Source: Exophiala sp. HKRS030 | Lineage: Eukaryota; Ascomycota; Eurotiomycetes; Chaetothyriales; Herpotrichiellaceae | Direction: 5' to 3' | NCBI GenBank assembly: GCA_023897205.1 | Contig: JAHWDD010000003.1 | Location: 8,001,665-8,065,664 of the forward strand | DNA length: 64,000 nt | Part shown: positions 45,328 through 57,401 of the stretch, one piece after another | How the letters are laid out: each line of letters begins with the position of its first letter | How positions within the stretch are numbered: the first letter of the stretch is position 1 | Program-made: the position numbers and the translations under genes | Notes under the pieces: model-generated | Seen by the model: only the letters and a program-made list of their open reading frames with translations | Database searches by the model: none | Told to the model about the DNA's origin: nothing

Positions 45328-48300
45328 ATGGCGGCGGCACTCAGCACTCCCCAAGTAGCCGTCGTCGATTTTCACCATGCTCGGTAAGTCCGATAATCGC
45401 CTCCCTTGGAGACAAAATCCAATCAGGAATATCTCTGTTCGATGATTCGACGGCATTCTTTTTATCGGAGTGCAATAAATGCATATCAGATTCTCTACAA
45501 TCAAACATCCTTAAAATTCACTACTGATTTAGTCCCGGGTATAGGGGACCGGAAGTCGAGTTCTGGGTCGATCCGGTCGGTGAAGAACTGGCCAGACGCA
45601 ACGATTGGTCTCTTCTCCCGTTCATGGCGCTCTCCGACGGTGCGCATGCCATGGCAGAGGATTTTTCGTATTTTGCGCTTTTGAACAGAGACGAAGACGA
45701 CGGAGAATCCGCTCTCACCGCGGTGAAAGATGACCTCAAGTCGTCAAATGCTGCGGAGGGCGAAGGACACCAACCGACAGATACCAACGACGATAAGAAC
45801 GACGATAAAAGCCAGAATCTCCACACGCCCGAACAGCAGCAACAGCCACCATCGCAATCACAACAACAGGGTTCAAGAAGACCCTCGTCATCTCCACAGA
45901 CCGCGGCAACCAGTCTCTTCGGAATCGCGTGCACACGCCAGATCCGCGCAGACCAACTCAAGCGCAAATCGATTGATGTCACCAGAAGCACGGTGCAAAA
46001 GGCCGTGGTGGTGATCTCCCCGACGGCGAGAGGGATGGGCGAGTTGCGACAGAGAGTCGCTGCTGTGACGGCGGCGTGGTTTGCGCAAGAGTAAGCTTGT
46101 CTTTTCTCCCTTCCTTGACGGCTGGGGTCGTATCATGTGTGATTGCATGAATGGGACTTTGGTTGATGGGTGTTGGTCGAGTACTTGGCTGATGTGTTGG
46201 CTGTGTAGAGATTTCTCGGATATTACTATTTTGAAGGTATGTAATCCATGCACCATGTTGTGGTTCACTGAGATCTCCTGAGAGAAGCCACATGCTGATG
46301 TTTGTTGCTGGGTACTTTTTGCTGACGTCTTATCTCACACTACAGGAGTTTCAGGAGAGTCTTGATAGAGCGCCAACGGTACATGAGGATGGTCAAGATC
46401 ATCATTTTGGTATGCTTGCTCGGTTTTTCGTTGAGAGGAGACTACTTGTATTGTCAACTGAAGTTCTCTTCCGCGCCACCATCGTATCTGAGCTATACTA
46501 GATATCTGACTATGTTTTACTAATTTAGGACTATCACTTCGTGAAATGATCCACGAATTCAGACATCAAACACTCGCTCTGGTCAAGTGTATGCTGTTAC
46601 AACGAAAGGTAATCCTCACACAAATGCCCTGTCTTGAAGTCCTAATTGAACCTTACTCAATCAACCCTAAATTGCCTCTCCCCAATCTCATGATGGCAAT
46701 GCCGTGCCTTGCACTGTTCTAACTATCCACAGATGTTGTTCTTCGGTTCGAAATGCGAAAGGCTGTGCATGATGCAATTCGCCTTGATCTCGCTGGTGCC
46801 AGGTCTGATACGGAATTTGCAAGATTCAGCTGATCCCAGTTTGGATTCATATGCGCAGCGAGTTGAGAGGGTCACCACTCTAAGGACGAGTCAAAGAAGT
46901 TCGTGTAAGTGTTGTGGTTACACTCAGGGACAGCCCACTGGATTCTGGAGTACTTCTCAGCTTTCAATTCTGACAGATGGACATTAGTGCTGGCCTACAT
47001 GGGTCTGCCATTACAGATATTCGGCAAGGTATGTTTTCACACGTCATGGTCAGGTTCAATATCGAGTACAGGATCTCGCGCTGATATCATCTGTCTATTT
47101 AAAATAGGGCTCATTCTTCGGTCCCTACACACCACTCCAACAACTCGACATCCTCGCTGACTACGACACCAAATCCTACGTAGTGGGCTCGACCAACAGT
47201 CTCCTCTTGCAACAAAAAGAACGTTATTCGGATATACTGATCAACCTCGATGAATCCAACAGCATCACCATCACCTCACCATCTCTTCGCTCGGCACTGG
47301 CACTCTCAGCCGCAGATCGACGCTGGATCGACTTACTAACCCAAACCGTGCTCGATACATGGGACCCGTCAAATCCATCACGACCCAAAAACCACGGCTA
47401 CGCAGGGTCGGAAGATGCCATCCGTCTACAATTCGAAGAATACATCCTCTCTCTTCTCTCGAGCGCCGCATATCAGACATATCATGAAACGTTGGTCGAG
47501 AACAATATCCCGGCGTCAGTGGCCAATGTGGCATCATACCCGGACCCAGTCGACACAGCGGCGGATTTCAACCCAGAGTTCCTCGCGATGTGGCGCACGA
47601 CCAACAATTTCACTCTATTTCAACGACTGACAGACCAGAACCGCATCTTCGACATCATCGAGCCACGCCATCCCACAGCCGGTGGCTTCAATGTCGAAGA
47701 CGTCCAGCGCCGTTTTCAGCAGAGTGTTGCCGAATTACATCTCGACGAACGTGTCAGAGAAGGCCGTGAACAACTGGGCAAGACCTTCGCCACTGGTAGA
47801 GAAAAGGTCGGTGCCGGCGTCGCCCGCTTCTGGGCTGAAGTCGAAAAGGCAAAGGAGCAAAGGGCCTTAGCAAAACAGAATGCTGAGCGTGATGCGGCGG
47901 CAGGGGCAGGAGGTCGCAGCGGCGATGCAAGTCGTAGGGCCAGTTCTACAGCGCCTCCACGAACCGAAGGGGACGAGAATGTGAACCCCACGGCTGCCAC
48001 CGACCCGTCAAGCAACAAAAATTCCATCGTCAACCCCGGAGACACAGCAAGTAAAAGCACAAACTCAAATCCACACTCATCGTCACAGCTTCCATCAACG
48101 CTCTCTCCCCCCTCATCTACGGACCCTTCCACATCCCCTTCCTCCTCCGTCGACCAATCCGCTCCCAACACCAACACCACCAGCACATCCTGGTCACTGC
48201 GCAAACCGGCATTTCAAAAACCCGCTGTCGACACCGCACAGCTCTCCGCGTCAGCACGCGAGAACGCCGCAAAAGCCGGTGCATATTTCAGCTCGTGGGG

Positions 48301-48532
48301 GTCCTGGGCGAGAGAAAAGGTCGCGTCGCAGAATCAAGGCCAGAGTCAGAATCAGAATCAGGCTGAAAGTCAAGCTGCTCCTCCTGCGGCTAAGACTATG
48401 ACTACGACCGCTGCAGGTACTGGTACTGGTGCTGCTACCGGGGCTGGTAATACGAAGAGTGGCGCTAGCAGTAAAGGACAAGATCACACACAAACGCAGG
48501 CGAGGAACTGGACGGGGACCGGGGGTTGGTGA
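45328..48532 (+). CDS. avl9: Late secretory pathway protein Avl9
   Basis: Eight exons: 45328-45383, 45545-46090, 46209-46236, 46346-46409, 46529-46608, 46733-46904, 46988-47028 and 47108-48532. The product is 803 residues and phases close exactly. The DENN-like Avl9 domain starts VAVVDFHHARGPEVEFWV, then DWSLLPFMALSDGAH, FSYFALL, TSLFGIACTRQIRAD, RSTVQKAVVVIS, FFGSKCERLCMMQFALISLVPGL and MGLPLQIFGKGSFFGPYTPL. Exon 6 ends TCGT before a GTAAGT donor, and the acceptor is ACATTAG, chosen because it restores SSLLAYMGLP. The insert after FSYFALL is Gln/Ser-rich, and the last 250 residues are Ser/Thr/Gln-rich low complexity. Avl9 acts in exocytic traffic from the Golgi in yeast. Domain assignment comes from motif order. 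Confidence 0.92.
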
Positions 48533-50800
48533 TGTTGTGACCATATTACTGTATTGCTCTTTAGGTTGACACCATGAACACCCAAGCACTTGCGGGACTG
48601 GCGGGACGACGGGAAAACGGGACGACAGGACGAGAGGGACCGCAATTCAGTTGCGTTGGAGACCAGTCCAGTCCAGTCCAGTCCAGCTCGATCGATCGAT
48701 CAACATCTCCGCATATAACCCTATATATATCATGCATAACGCTGCACGAACGGAAGGCGCCGTGGACGAGATCCACGAAGAGCGAAAAAGAACTGCATGT
48801 GCGCACGGAAGGAGGAAACGAGGTAAAGTCGCGGACGTCGAGGTGACAACTTATGTTGTACCATGCCATGCCATGTCATGTCATGAAGCAAGCGGACTGG
48901 AGCCGGGGTGGGAGTCTGAGTATCTACCTACCTAGCTACCAAATCTACTAATTAACCAACTAATTATATACACTCCTGCATTCTAGGTAGTTGGGCAAGA
49001 AGTTCTCGAACTCATACTCGTACTCGTACTTGATCTCTAGTTAGTGATAGACCTCATCGTCGTGCCAATAGTTTGGATCAGATAAGGAGAATACAATATC
49101 TATCTATCTATCTTCACTTCGACCAGCTCGGATCGCGATCGGAGAGTATGGAGTATATAGGTAGGCAGGTAGGCAGGTAGATGGATCATGGATACGTACG
49201 TATCTAGGTAGGGGATATAGTGACGGGATATATTTATTAATGCTACTCTGTAGAGTAATCGGTCTACACCTATACTGTATACTATATCCGATATCCGATA
49301 TCCTCCCTTTATCTTATACTATATATATATATATAGATAGATATCTACCTAGCTGGGTATATATCTACCTATAATATAATAACCTAGTTAGCTACCTACC
49401 CATAAACGTACCGAGCAACTAAATCACTAAGAAGATATTGAAACCCCGTTTAATATTTCTAACTAACTAGTTAGTCAAGTCTTATCTCTAATATATATAT
49501 ATATTGCGGAACTACAGTACCACCACTACCATTACCACCATCACCACCATGCCTACGACGACTACTACTATTACTAGTTAATTAGTCAGTCAGTCAGTCA
49601 GTCAGTCAGTCAATCAGGTGGTTATTTAGTTAGCCACAATTCAGACCTCGTATGTAGTATGTAGCAGCACTAGAACAAAACAGGTACAGTAGGTAGGGAG
49701 AGTAAGGGAGATATACATGCAGGTAGGTCGGTCGGTCGATAGGTAAGTCGACAGGCCACACAGCTTTCGTTTTGATTCGTGGAATACTGGGATTCTAGGG
49801 TTATAGAGCTATGGAATCGCAAGTTAACAGGCTGGCTGTGTCATAATGTGAAATATAACTAATCGGGATTACGAGGTACTAAATTAATGGCATAGTAACT
49901 TTGTTAGGTGTATATGCTTGGAGTTATTGTTCTTTCTTATTAGATAATTTGAGGCATTGAGGCATCTGGGAAATGACGACGGAATTGGTTAAATCTTCTC
50001 AAAGTTACAGAAACAATAACACGAATGCTTTATTCATGTCAACATTGATGTTTCAACGTTTGGACAGGCATTTGACGAATAACTTTCAGAACTTTTCTAT
50101 ACATGTAGATCTATAGAAGATATTGTTACTGGATAGGGACTTTACTCTTAGCTCTTAACTGTTGAGTTGGTGAATGACAAACACGATTCATGAAATTTGG
50201 GAAACAAAATCAAGATCGACTCATGCCTGATTGATACAAAATCTTTGTATTCGCGGTCTATAATATTTGGCCACGTGGATACTCTACATTCGCCTATAGC
50301 AAGCTTGTCAAGAAGAAACCCCCTCGACTGCCCAGTCGGTTGTAATTGGTAGATGATGATAGTCTCAAGTCATTAGTTGACTGAGTTTACAGTGCCTTCA
50401 TTCTTATTGGCTGTGATTTCCTCCATTTGGAGGTTGACACCTCGATAAGAATTCATCGTGACTCGTTTCGTCTCATACCTCCCATGTATGACCGACCCAT
50501 CATGAGATTTGGAAAAATATTCGCAAAATCGTTTCATTTCAGTGCTTCCTCCACGCAATGCCAGAATCAAAAAGAAAACCACTGTTTACTTTGAAGTTGG
50601 CTTCCACCTCGAATGCCCGGTACTGTATCTGATCATTGTGATTCGACGAAAGTCCAAATGCATCTTGTATTGAGCTGTGATTGATGGAAACTCATTCGTT
50701 CAGTTTTACTTGTGATCCGGGTCGCTACTGTCATCGACCGTAAAAACTTGACTCGCTTCAGTCCAAGTTCATGAATTTCATCGAGCTTTGAGATGGCCAT
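48533..50800. other. 2.3-kb AT-rich intergenic region with simple repeats, avl9/cul1 convergent
   Basis: Both genes end into it. From 48890 to 49750 it consists largely of TACCTA, TATCTA, TATATA and TCAGTCAG words, visibly more AT-rich than flanking genes. No coding region, TE protein or RNA gene seen. The proximal part of 50200-50800 is more ordinary unique sequence and may include a long cul1 3' UTR. Confidence 0.5.
49584..49614. repeat. (GTCA)n microsatellite
   Basis: About seven GTCA units between avl9 and cul1. Confidence 0.85.
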
Positions 50801-53273
50801 TTATGCAATGTAAGCAAGTTCATCATTATCAAGTCGCTCAATGTAGTCCTTCTCCATCAGTGCATCAATATTCTTTTTGATGTCTGAAATCTTAGGTGGA
50901 AATCGACTTCGAACCTGTGTGATTACTTCTTCGACGAGGTGAACGTGCTTGAGCTTCTTCCGACCTTTCATGATACGAACAATGACAGCCTGAAATGATT
51001 AGCTCCGAGAAACAAAATTGTAGAATCAAATTACATACCTGGAGCAGAAGTTTTCTGTCTTCCTCAATCGTCTTGTGAGTATCTTCGGATTCGACTTTTT
51101 GTTCTGACTTGACCTGGATATTGAGGTTGATTTTCAACTTCTTGTTTTTGAAATTGTAGTTCAGTGAATACTTTGTCCCGGCAGCAACCTTGCCATCCTC
51201 TGGTGTGGGAACAAGGACACGGGCTTTGCACAGAATACCGATTGCAGGCTCAATCGTCTCGTCTGTCAATTTTGTGATGTCTTTGATCTCGGAGTAATCA
51301 AGCTTGTCATTTTCATTAAACAATAGCAGGATGGCCATTTGGTAGGTTGAAACCTGGAATGTATAAGGAACTTTCTGCGATCGGATATAATTGGCTCGAA
51401 TTTCGCCTTTGCAGAGTTGCCACAACCAGGTCAACTTTCGTCCGTTATGCTTTTGATCATAAAATCGAGTGAAGGAATCGATTGCCTTGCTGACCTCGGG
51501 TGGAGGTACAAATGGTGTGTTTGGGGCATTGAGAGGCCAGAAACCAGTACCCAGGATCTGATATGTGGAATCAACACTTCGCTTTTCATCACCATCTTCC
51601 AAGACCTTATCGTGCCAATCTTTGTAGGCTGTATTGAGATCTTTTGAAATTTGGACATCTTGGAACATTCTTTGAAGCTTGTTGGTATATTCGTAACCAC
51701 AAGCCTCCTTCAATTTGCTGATCATACTGGTTTCTGCATCATCGGATACGGAACTGGTGTGAACAAGACGTTTGGCCAACATGCGGGAGTAGAATTTCTG
51801 GAAGACGTCCTTATCTTCGATGTATTTGAAGACAATCATGATCTGAACAAGAAGCTCTTCTAGTTCGGATTCATCAGCAGCTTTTGCGCCCTTCTTCAAA
51901 AGCTGATCGGTATACTTGGCCAGCAATTCTGGAGAACGAGTAGAGTTGCTCTTGCAAACTTGATTGTGATTGACGAATTCTTGACAGGCATTGTCCAGGG
52001 ATCGAACAAACTCTGATTCACCATTGAAGGCGACATTGACAAGCTGTTGATATTTGCCATGGATTTCGAGAAGTGCGTCAACATAAACCTTGGGCTCAAA
52101 ATTATCACCATTGGCGGCGACTTTCTCGACAGCCGAAGTCCCGGCCTTGCGAACGTGTTGCTCAAAGCGATTCCGTAGAGGGTCCAGGCCATCCTTAATA
52201 CGCGAGAGCAACTTATACATACGAGCCAAATCATCAGTTCGCTCGTTGTCGAGGAGGACTTGAAACTCGTCGCGCAAAGCCACCGAGTGATTGGCGATCA
52301 AAGCCTCGTTGCAAGTGTCCATGAGTTTCTTCATGATATCAGGATGCAGGTATAAACCGACTCGTTCCTTCTCTTCTTCCAATCTGGCCTCGGCTTTCTT
52401 CATGTATTCGACGATACTGTTCTCGGCGACAAAACGTCTGGACTCGTTGGTATAATACTCTTTGGTTGCTATGATGAAAGGTCGTTCGAAGTATAGATGG
52501 TAAACATCCAGGGTGGCTTTCGAGCTGTCGATTTCATCCAAACCTAGCGAAACGAAACTGTCGACAATGGCCTTGATCTGAAGTTGGTCGATGGTTTCTC
52601 CATTTCGTTGTTTCTCCACCAGACGCAGGACCGCCTCCATAACCTTTGATTCGACCGCCTTGAAGAAGTCATCCTTCCATTTGACGAGATGGAGAGTATA
52701 GACATCGTAAACATTCTTCTTGCCCTCATCGATCTCTCGCTTCACCCAATGGCGGTTCAAATATCGAAACAAGTGGTTGTTATACTTGGCAGCATCGGTA
52801 TAGCGCTTCCATTCTCGAATGTAGAAGGAAAGTAAGGCTTCGTCGGTATGAGATTCGGAAGATTTGAGGACGAGACGTAGGTGCTCTGTGAGGTATTGGC
52901 CCAGTAGGGTATAGAGTTCTTCGCCGAGAAGATGAGCGCCGCGGTGAGCCGAGTTCAGTGTGGTTGAAGCAAACTGAGGTTGACTTGAGGCTGCTTTCTG
53001 AGATGTGCAGAAGTTGTGAACAGCAGTATAAACACCCCTGGAAAAAATGAGTACAATGGAATGAGAGATCAGAAGTCGACTTACATGTAAGTCTTCATAT
53101 CAAGGCCTTCTTGTAACTTGGTCATGACGTTGTTGATATTGTTCTCCAAGTAGGTCCATCTGAATTTGAAGTTAGCAAGGCCGCAGAATCCAGTCTGGTC
53201 AAACCCACGTTGTGTCAAGGTCATCCCGACCCCTCAGAGCCGGGGCTGAGGCTGTGGTGGCTGCCGGCGGCAT
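50801..53273 (-). CDS. cul1: Cullin-1 (SCF ubiquitin-ligase scaffold, Cdc53/CulA)
   Basis: Four exons: 53273-53209, 53159-53085, 53037-51039 and 50989-50801. The introns are 47-49 nt and the product is 775 residues, normal for cullins. The N-terminal repeats bind Skp1/F-box adaptors. DLDTTWTYLENNINNVM begins them and YLNRHWVKREIDEGKK is a typical early block. The central cullin-homology domain shows FYSRMLAKRL, MFQDVQISKDLN and LGTGFWPLN, followed by VSTYQMAILLLFN. The winged-helix end carries the neddylation site IVRIMKGRKKL (Lys near 721) and terminates DKDYIERL-type plus ELAYIA. It scaffolds SCF ligases with Rbx1 for cell-cycle and nutrient control. Cullin-1 rather than -3 or -4 is chosen from the N-terminus and overall pattern. 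The last exon is needed for the Nedd8 site, supporting the splice model. Confidence 0.95.
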
Positions 53274-54291
53274 TGTGTCAAGATCTGGTTGTGGTCCAAT
53301 GCTGACCAAGGATACCCGATCTCTGGAATTCGGTCCTGCTCCTGAGGAATCGGAGATGGGAGGTTGGGATCAGATGCGGCTGAAATGACTCGCGCAGTCG
53401 ACAATGCGAGGATTTCTAGGGACGAGGGAGGACGGGCTCCTGACTAAGTGGTGGAGGTTGGAGGCAAATCTCAACAGTGGCAGCCTGCTTGTTGGGAAAA
53501 GAAAGCAGCGGAGGGCGAATGAGGAGAAGTAGGTGAAGACGGAAATGTGATTCGCGATGCCAAAGGTGTCCAAGATGAAAGGGATGACGGTCGTGATGGT
53601 GAGTGGAGGATCAGGACGACCAGGAGAAGAGAAGGGTTGTGAGTGCGGTAGTGATGGCGAAGAGAAGGGTGATGGTGAGGACGAGAATGTCAGTGTCAAG
53701 CAATAAGGATGGGGTGACTAAAGGCAGTGAGGTAGCGGCGGGAAATGAGGAACGAGGAACGAGGAACAAGGTGAGGAAAGGCTGCGCTTCGATGCCACCA
53801 TAATTGCGCCCGCCGTAGTTAGAACTTAGCGCGGTAGCCTGCTCACCTGCTCTGGTGCTTGGCCCTAGTTCCTCCCTACCGTGCCTCCCGTGCGCATCTA
53901 CCTAATCCGAGCACATGTACCTACGGCGTACTCTGACATAGTGATTGTATGTGAAGATACCTATCAGTTACTTAAGCTGGCCTGTGCTCTCACCCATGGG
54001 CTTTTGCAAAGTTGGGGCCTGTGCTTCCACCGAATCACATATACGGACACTACGGAGTAGTTCCATGCGGGCCTTCCGGGCTCCATCTCCGCTGACATCA
54101 TTGGAACACGTCTCAGGTACATGACATAAATACGGAGGACAATCAAATCACTGGAGACATGCTGGAGAACAGACTTAACTTGACCAAATCATACAGCATT
54201 TTATTCGAGTCTTTTATTTACTGGAACTCGATCTGTCTAACCACTGCCCTTTATCTCTCCTGCCGTTCGACTTTGAACACGCTTGAAAAAA
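53274..54291. promoter_or_regulatory. Divergent promoter region, cul1 and cupin gene
   Basis: About 1 kb between start codons. Purine-rich GGTGATGG-like words dominate 53580-53780 on the plus strand. One TACGGAGTA copy is at 54051. No ORF with recognisable domain. Confidence 0.45.
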
Positions 54292-54822
54292 ATGTCCATC
54301 GTACCTTTAACTTCCTTGCGTGTTTCAAAACATCAAATTCCTGCCTTCAAGGGCATTCCTAACACTTCCATCCAAGGCAAACCATTGCTAATATACCATG
54401 GAGCCTTTGCCGATGCAACTGCTTCCAAAATCGAAGCCCACCTAAACTCCATCGCTGAAGTTACTCCACAATGGAGATATACAATGTATACAGATACCCA
54501 TTTTCATTCAAACACACATGAAGTTTTAGCTGTTGCCAATGGTTCCGCCAAATGTTGCTTTGGCCATGAGGATAATCCTGGTCGTATCGAAACCGTCCTG
54601 GAAAAGGGTGACGTCGTTGTCCTTCCAGCCGGCCTTGGCCATCGCCTGATCCATGATTTCGGCGGATTCCATATGGTCGGCAGCTATCCCACATCCTCAA
54701 GTGGTTGGGACATGTGTTATGGCCATCCCGGTGAAGAAGACAAGGTCAAGGCGATTAGCGACCTGCCCTGGTTCAAACGTGATCCCATTTACGGTGACCA
54801 CGGACCTACTTTACATGTCTAG
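54292..54822 (+). CDS. Cupin-domain protein (YjlB-like)
   Basis: Intronless, 176 residues, ATG 54292 in context AAAAAAATGTC. The start is chosen over the upstream in-frame TTG. One cupin barrel is visible. The first metal motif lies in THFHSNTHEVLAVANGSA (His70, His72, Glu77 as likely ligands), and the second in VVLPAGLGHRL (His117). GDVVVLPAG is the classic second cupin strand pair. Between them sits a gapped loop of acidic residues. Small cupins of this type bind a divalent metal and some act as isomerases or dioxygenases; the substrate is unknown here. The C-terminus (WFKRDPIYGDHGPTL) resembles the YjlB-type group. Convergent with srf1, only 178 bases between stops. Confidence 0.88.
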   Translation: MSIVPLTSLRVSKHQIPAFKGIPNTSIQGKPLLIYHGAFADATASKIEAHLNSIAEVTPQWRYTMYTDTHFHSNTHEVLAVANGSAKCCFGHEDNPGRIETVLEKGDVVVLPAGLGHRLIHDFGGFHMVGSYPTSSSGWDMCYGHPGEEDKVKAISDLPWFKRDPIYGDHGPTLHV

Positions 54823-55000
54823 CAATCTTCCATCTCAGGCGGCTTTGTCGATGGCGCGACTTGCCAAACTTGTACCATAAAAATCGCCCAGTCTGCATGA
54901 TTTTATATCAGCATCAACTGTGGATCAGTTGGTGTTGATTCTCTCAACCAATCTAGGTCAAGTTAGCAAAAAAATGACATATCCAGACAGGGTGGGAGTC

Positions 55001-56313
55001 TTACCTCAAGACACTAACTGAGAAAGTCATCAGCCAAGCTGTTAGAGAGACCAACAACACACCACTCAGCGCCTGAGCTCGTCGACAGACATGGTCGAAC
55101 CTGCTTGCCGTCCTTGGGTCGTCCCCAACCTGACAAGCACCTTCATCAACCGTCAACGATTCGAAACTCAGACTCAAATTGGCGGATTGAAAAACGACGA
55201 AAAACAGATCAAGTAAAACTAGTCGTACTTTGGCGCGGGCGGGTCGTAGGCCCAGCGGTTTGGAAAAGTACTCGTCATATGTAATGTACAATGTGTATGC
55301 AAGAGCTATGGCGTCGACAATGATGGCCATCAAGCCTGAAGGATCTCGATAGTAATCTTGTTGTTCTACGCCAACAAGGGCTTGGCATTCAAGTGTCCGT
55401 GGCGGCTCTTGCTGGATGCACTTCTGTATCCTCCCGGTTTCTCTGTAGATGGATGTACCCAGGCCGAGCGCTACCAGCGCGAATGCGAAAATGGTTAGTC
55501 GAAATGCCAGCGGGATAAATGGGTTTCGCAGGATGGTAAATTGCGCTCGCTTGTACCAGACCTGCCTTTTCCTTCGGAATGCGCGATATCGACTACTGCT
55601 ATCGTCTTGGTCGTCTTCATGATCGGCAAGCCAGGGCTTGGAATAATCCGTCATGTTCTGATCCAGCCACTCGGGATCCACCTTTTCACTGTGGAAGTTC
55701 TCGCGAGGATAGGCACTCGCACGTGCAAACGTGATCCATCTTGAAGTTCTCTCTGGTCTGACTTGACCTGATGATGTGATATGACTGTTCCTAGCAGCCT
55801 GTTTGCCGGAAAGCAATGGCCGGTGGAGGTTGGCGGGACTGTGATTATGCTGAGCAACAAAGGCTGCGTGAGGACTATCTGGTAGAACAAAGTCGGGATC
55901 TTCGAGGTCATCTTCTTCGGCATCCCTCACCCAGGCTGCATAGACATATTAGTCAAAAGGATTGTCTTGCCAAAGGTTCTGAACTGACCTGGTATGGTTC
56001 GCACTGGCAAAGGAGATGTTGCCTTGGATATTCTGTTTGCGGGATTGGGAAGTGGTTTGAGGACTGGAGGTTTGAAGCCTGGGGGCTTGACAGTGGGAGG
56101 GCATCTGATGGACCCATTGCGGGCCTTTCCTTTGGTTGCCGATTGTTTCCGAGCTTGGGAAGAGGTGCTGGAGGTCGAAGTCTTGGGCAGAAGAGTGTTT
56201 GTGTCGGTTGATTGACCGTCTTCTGGCTGAGTAGCGGGAGGTTGTGGCAAGGGAGGCGATTCCTTCTCTGGGTCTCTGGACTGAGATAACCATGGAAAAC
56301 CAGGTGTGGCCAT
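55001..56313 (-). CDS. srf1: Srf1-like regulator of phospholipase D
   Basis: Two exons, 56313-55989 and 55935-55001. The 53-nt intron 55936-55988 has a GTCAGT donor and GCAG acceptor, and the product is 419 residues. The first half is Pro/Ser-rich and disordered. RWITFARASAYPRE, VDPEWLDQNMTDYSKPWL and RRKRQVWYKRAQFTILRNPF precede four C-terminal membrane segments (PLAFRLTIFAFALVALGLG; LMAIIVDAIALAYTLYITY; VRLVLLDLFFVVFQSANLSL; VLLVSLTAWLMTFSVSVL). The block DEYFSKPLGLRPARAKVRL between TM2 and TM3 is strongly conserved in fungal Srf1-type proteins. In yeast Srf1 is needed for phospholipase D activity during sporulation. Family assignment is from pattern recognition, role by analogy. Confidence 0.85.
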
Positions 56314-57401
56314 TGCACGTGTTGAGGGAAAAGGCGGAGGACGAAGGGTGATGTTGACCAGCTCAACCGCGGACTGCGAGACAGGTCATGTCAGGTTGGG
56401 GTAGAAGGCTTATATGGAGGTGGGTGGCTTGTAAGGGTAGGGCTGTAGATGCATGGTTGTATAATTTGTGTGCTGGTGAATATTGAACTGAGAATAGCCT
56501 CAGACCTCGAACGGGCGACCTGGAACAAAGTCAACTCGCCCAGTATGGAGGTCAGGTTGGGCGAGGACGAAGAGGGCGGTCCCGTAAACAGGTGATACCA
56601 AATGGAGGATGAGATGGGCACGATGGGGTTAGCGGCTAATAAGCAAGGCGGAGGTTGGACGGAAACCTTGGAACCCCAGTCGAGAATGTTCTTGGCGATT
56701 TGTGAGACATCCACTTGATGACTCTCTGACACCTCTACTCCGTAGACTCTAGTGACCTCTTTGGGAACCCACAAGCAACCTTGCCGATTTGTACTCTGAA
56801 CTCGGGATTTACTTCTCGCAAGCATCGAAAGAAGAAGAAGCTCTAGGCAAGGCTGAGTTTGCCGAGAAGACAACCCGACGAGACCTTTCCTTTTAATAAC
56901 TCGATCATGTGGTTGTTGCCCGTTCTGAATGAGCTTCAACTTTGAACTCATTCGCTGGCGCTATGGTATTGCAACTGTCATGTCATGTTCCGCACTCCAG
57001 GGTACTCTGACCAGATCTGTGTTGAGGCTATCACTGCCGTCATGATCATATTTCATTGTGTCATGTGTACACGCATCTTGAGATTGGTCTTGTCATGTGA
57101 CCTTGGTATCTCTGTCGACTGCTCCTCGACTAAGTTGCAAGCGAGCCTATCATACAAGAGATGTGTCTATGCCTATTGCTACCGAATGATATTGAGACAT
57201 GTGGCTTCCCTATTCTGTTTGTCCCCTTCAAAATATTACCTACTCTCCGCCAACGTTGCTGGTCCAATAGCTCGCAATCAGGCCCATGTCTCTCTCTAAT
57301 GATTTTGCGGCGATGAAGCACCGGAAAGTTATCATCCTGTCTGATCTGCGATGAACCGCAAATGCCAATCCGCATAGTCTGTCAGAGAAGCTTGACGCGC
57401 G
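56314..57401. promoter_or_regulatory. Divergent promoter region, srf1 and HET-domain gene
   Basis: About 1.1 kb. It contains a TACTCCGTA 9-mer at 56736. A 186-codon minus-strand ORF (56951-56391) with ATG has no domain and overlaps the srf1 leader; see rejected items. Confidence 0.45.

Noticed and set aside
56391..56951. 186-codon minus-strand ORF with ATG upstream of srf1
   Set aside because: No domain, Ser/Pro-rich random-looking composition, overlaps the expected srf1 leader. RNA-seq or conservation could revive it.
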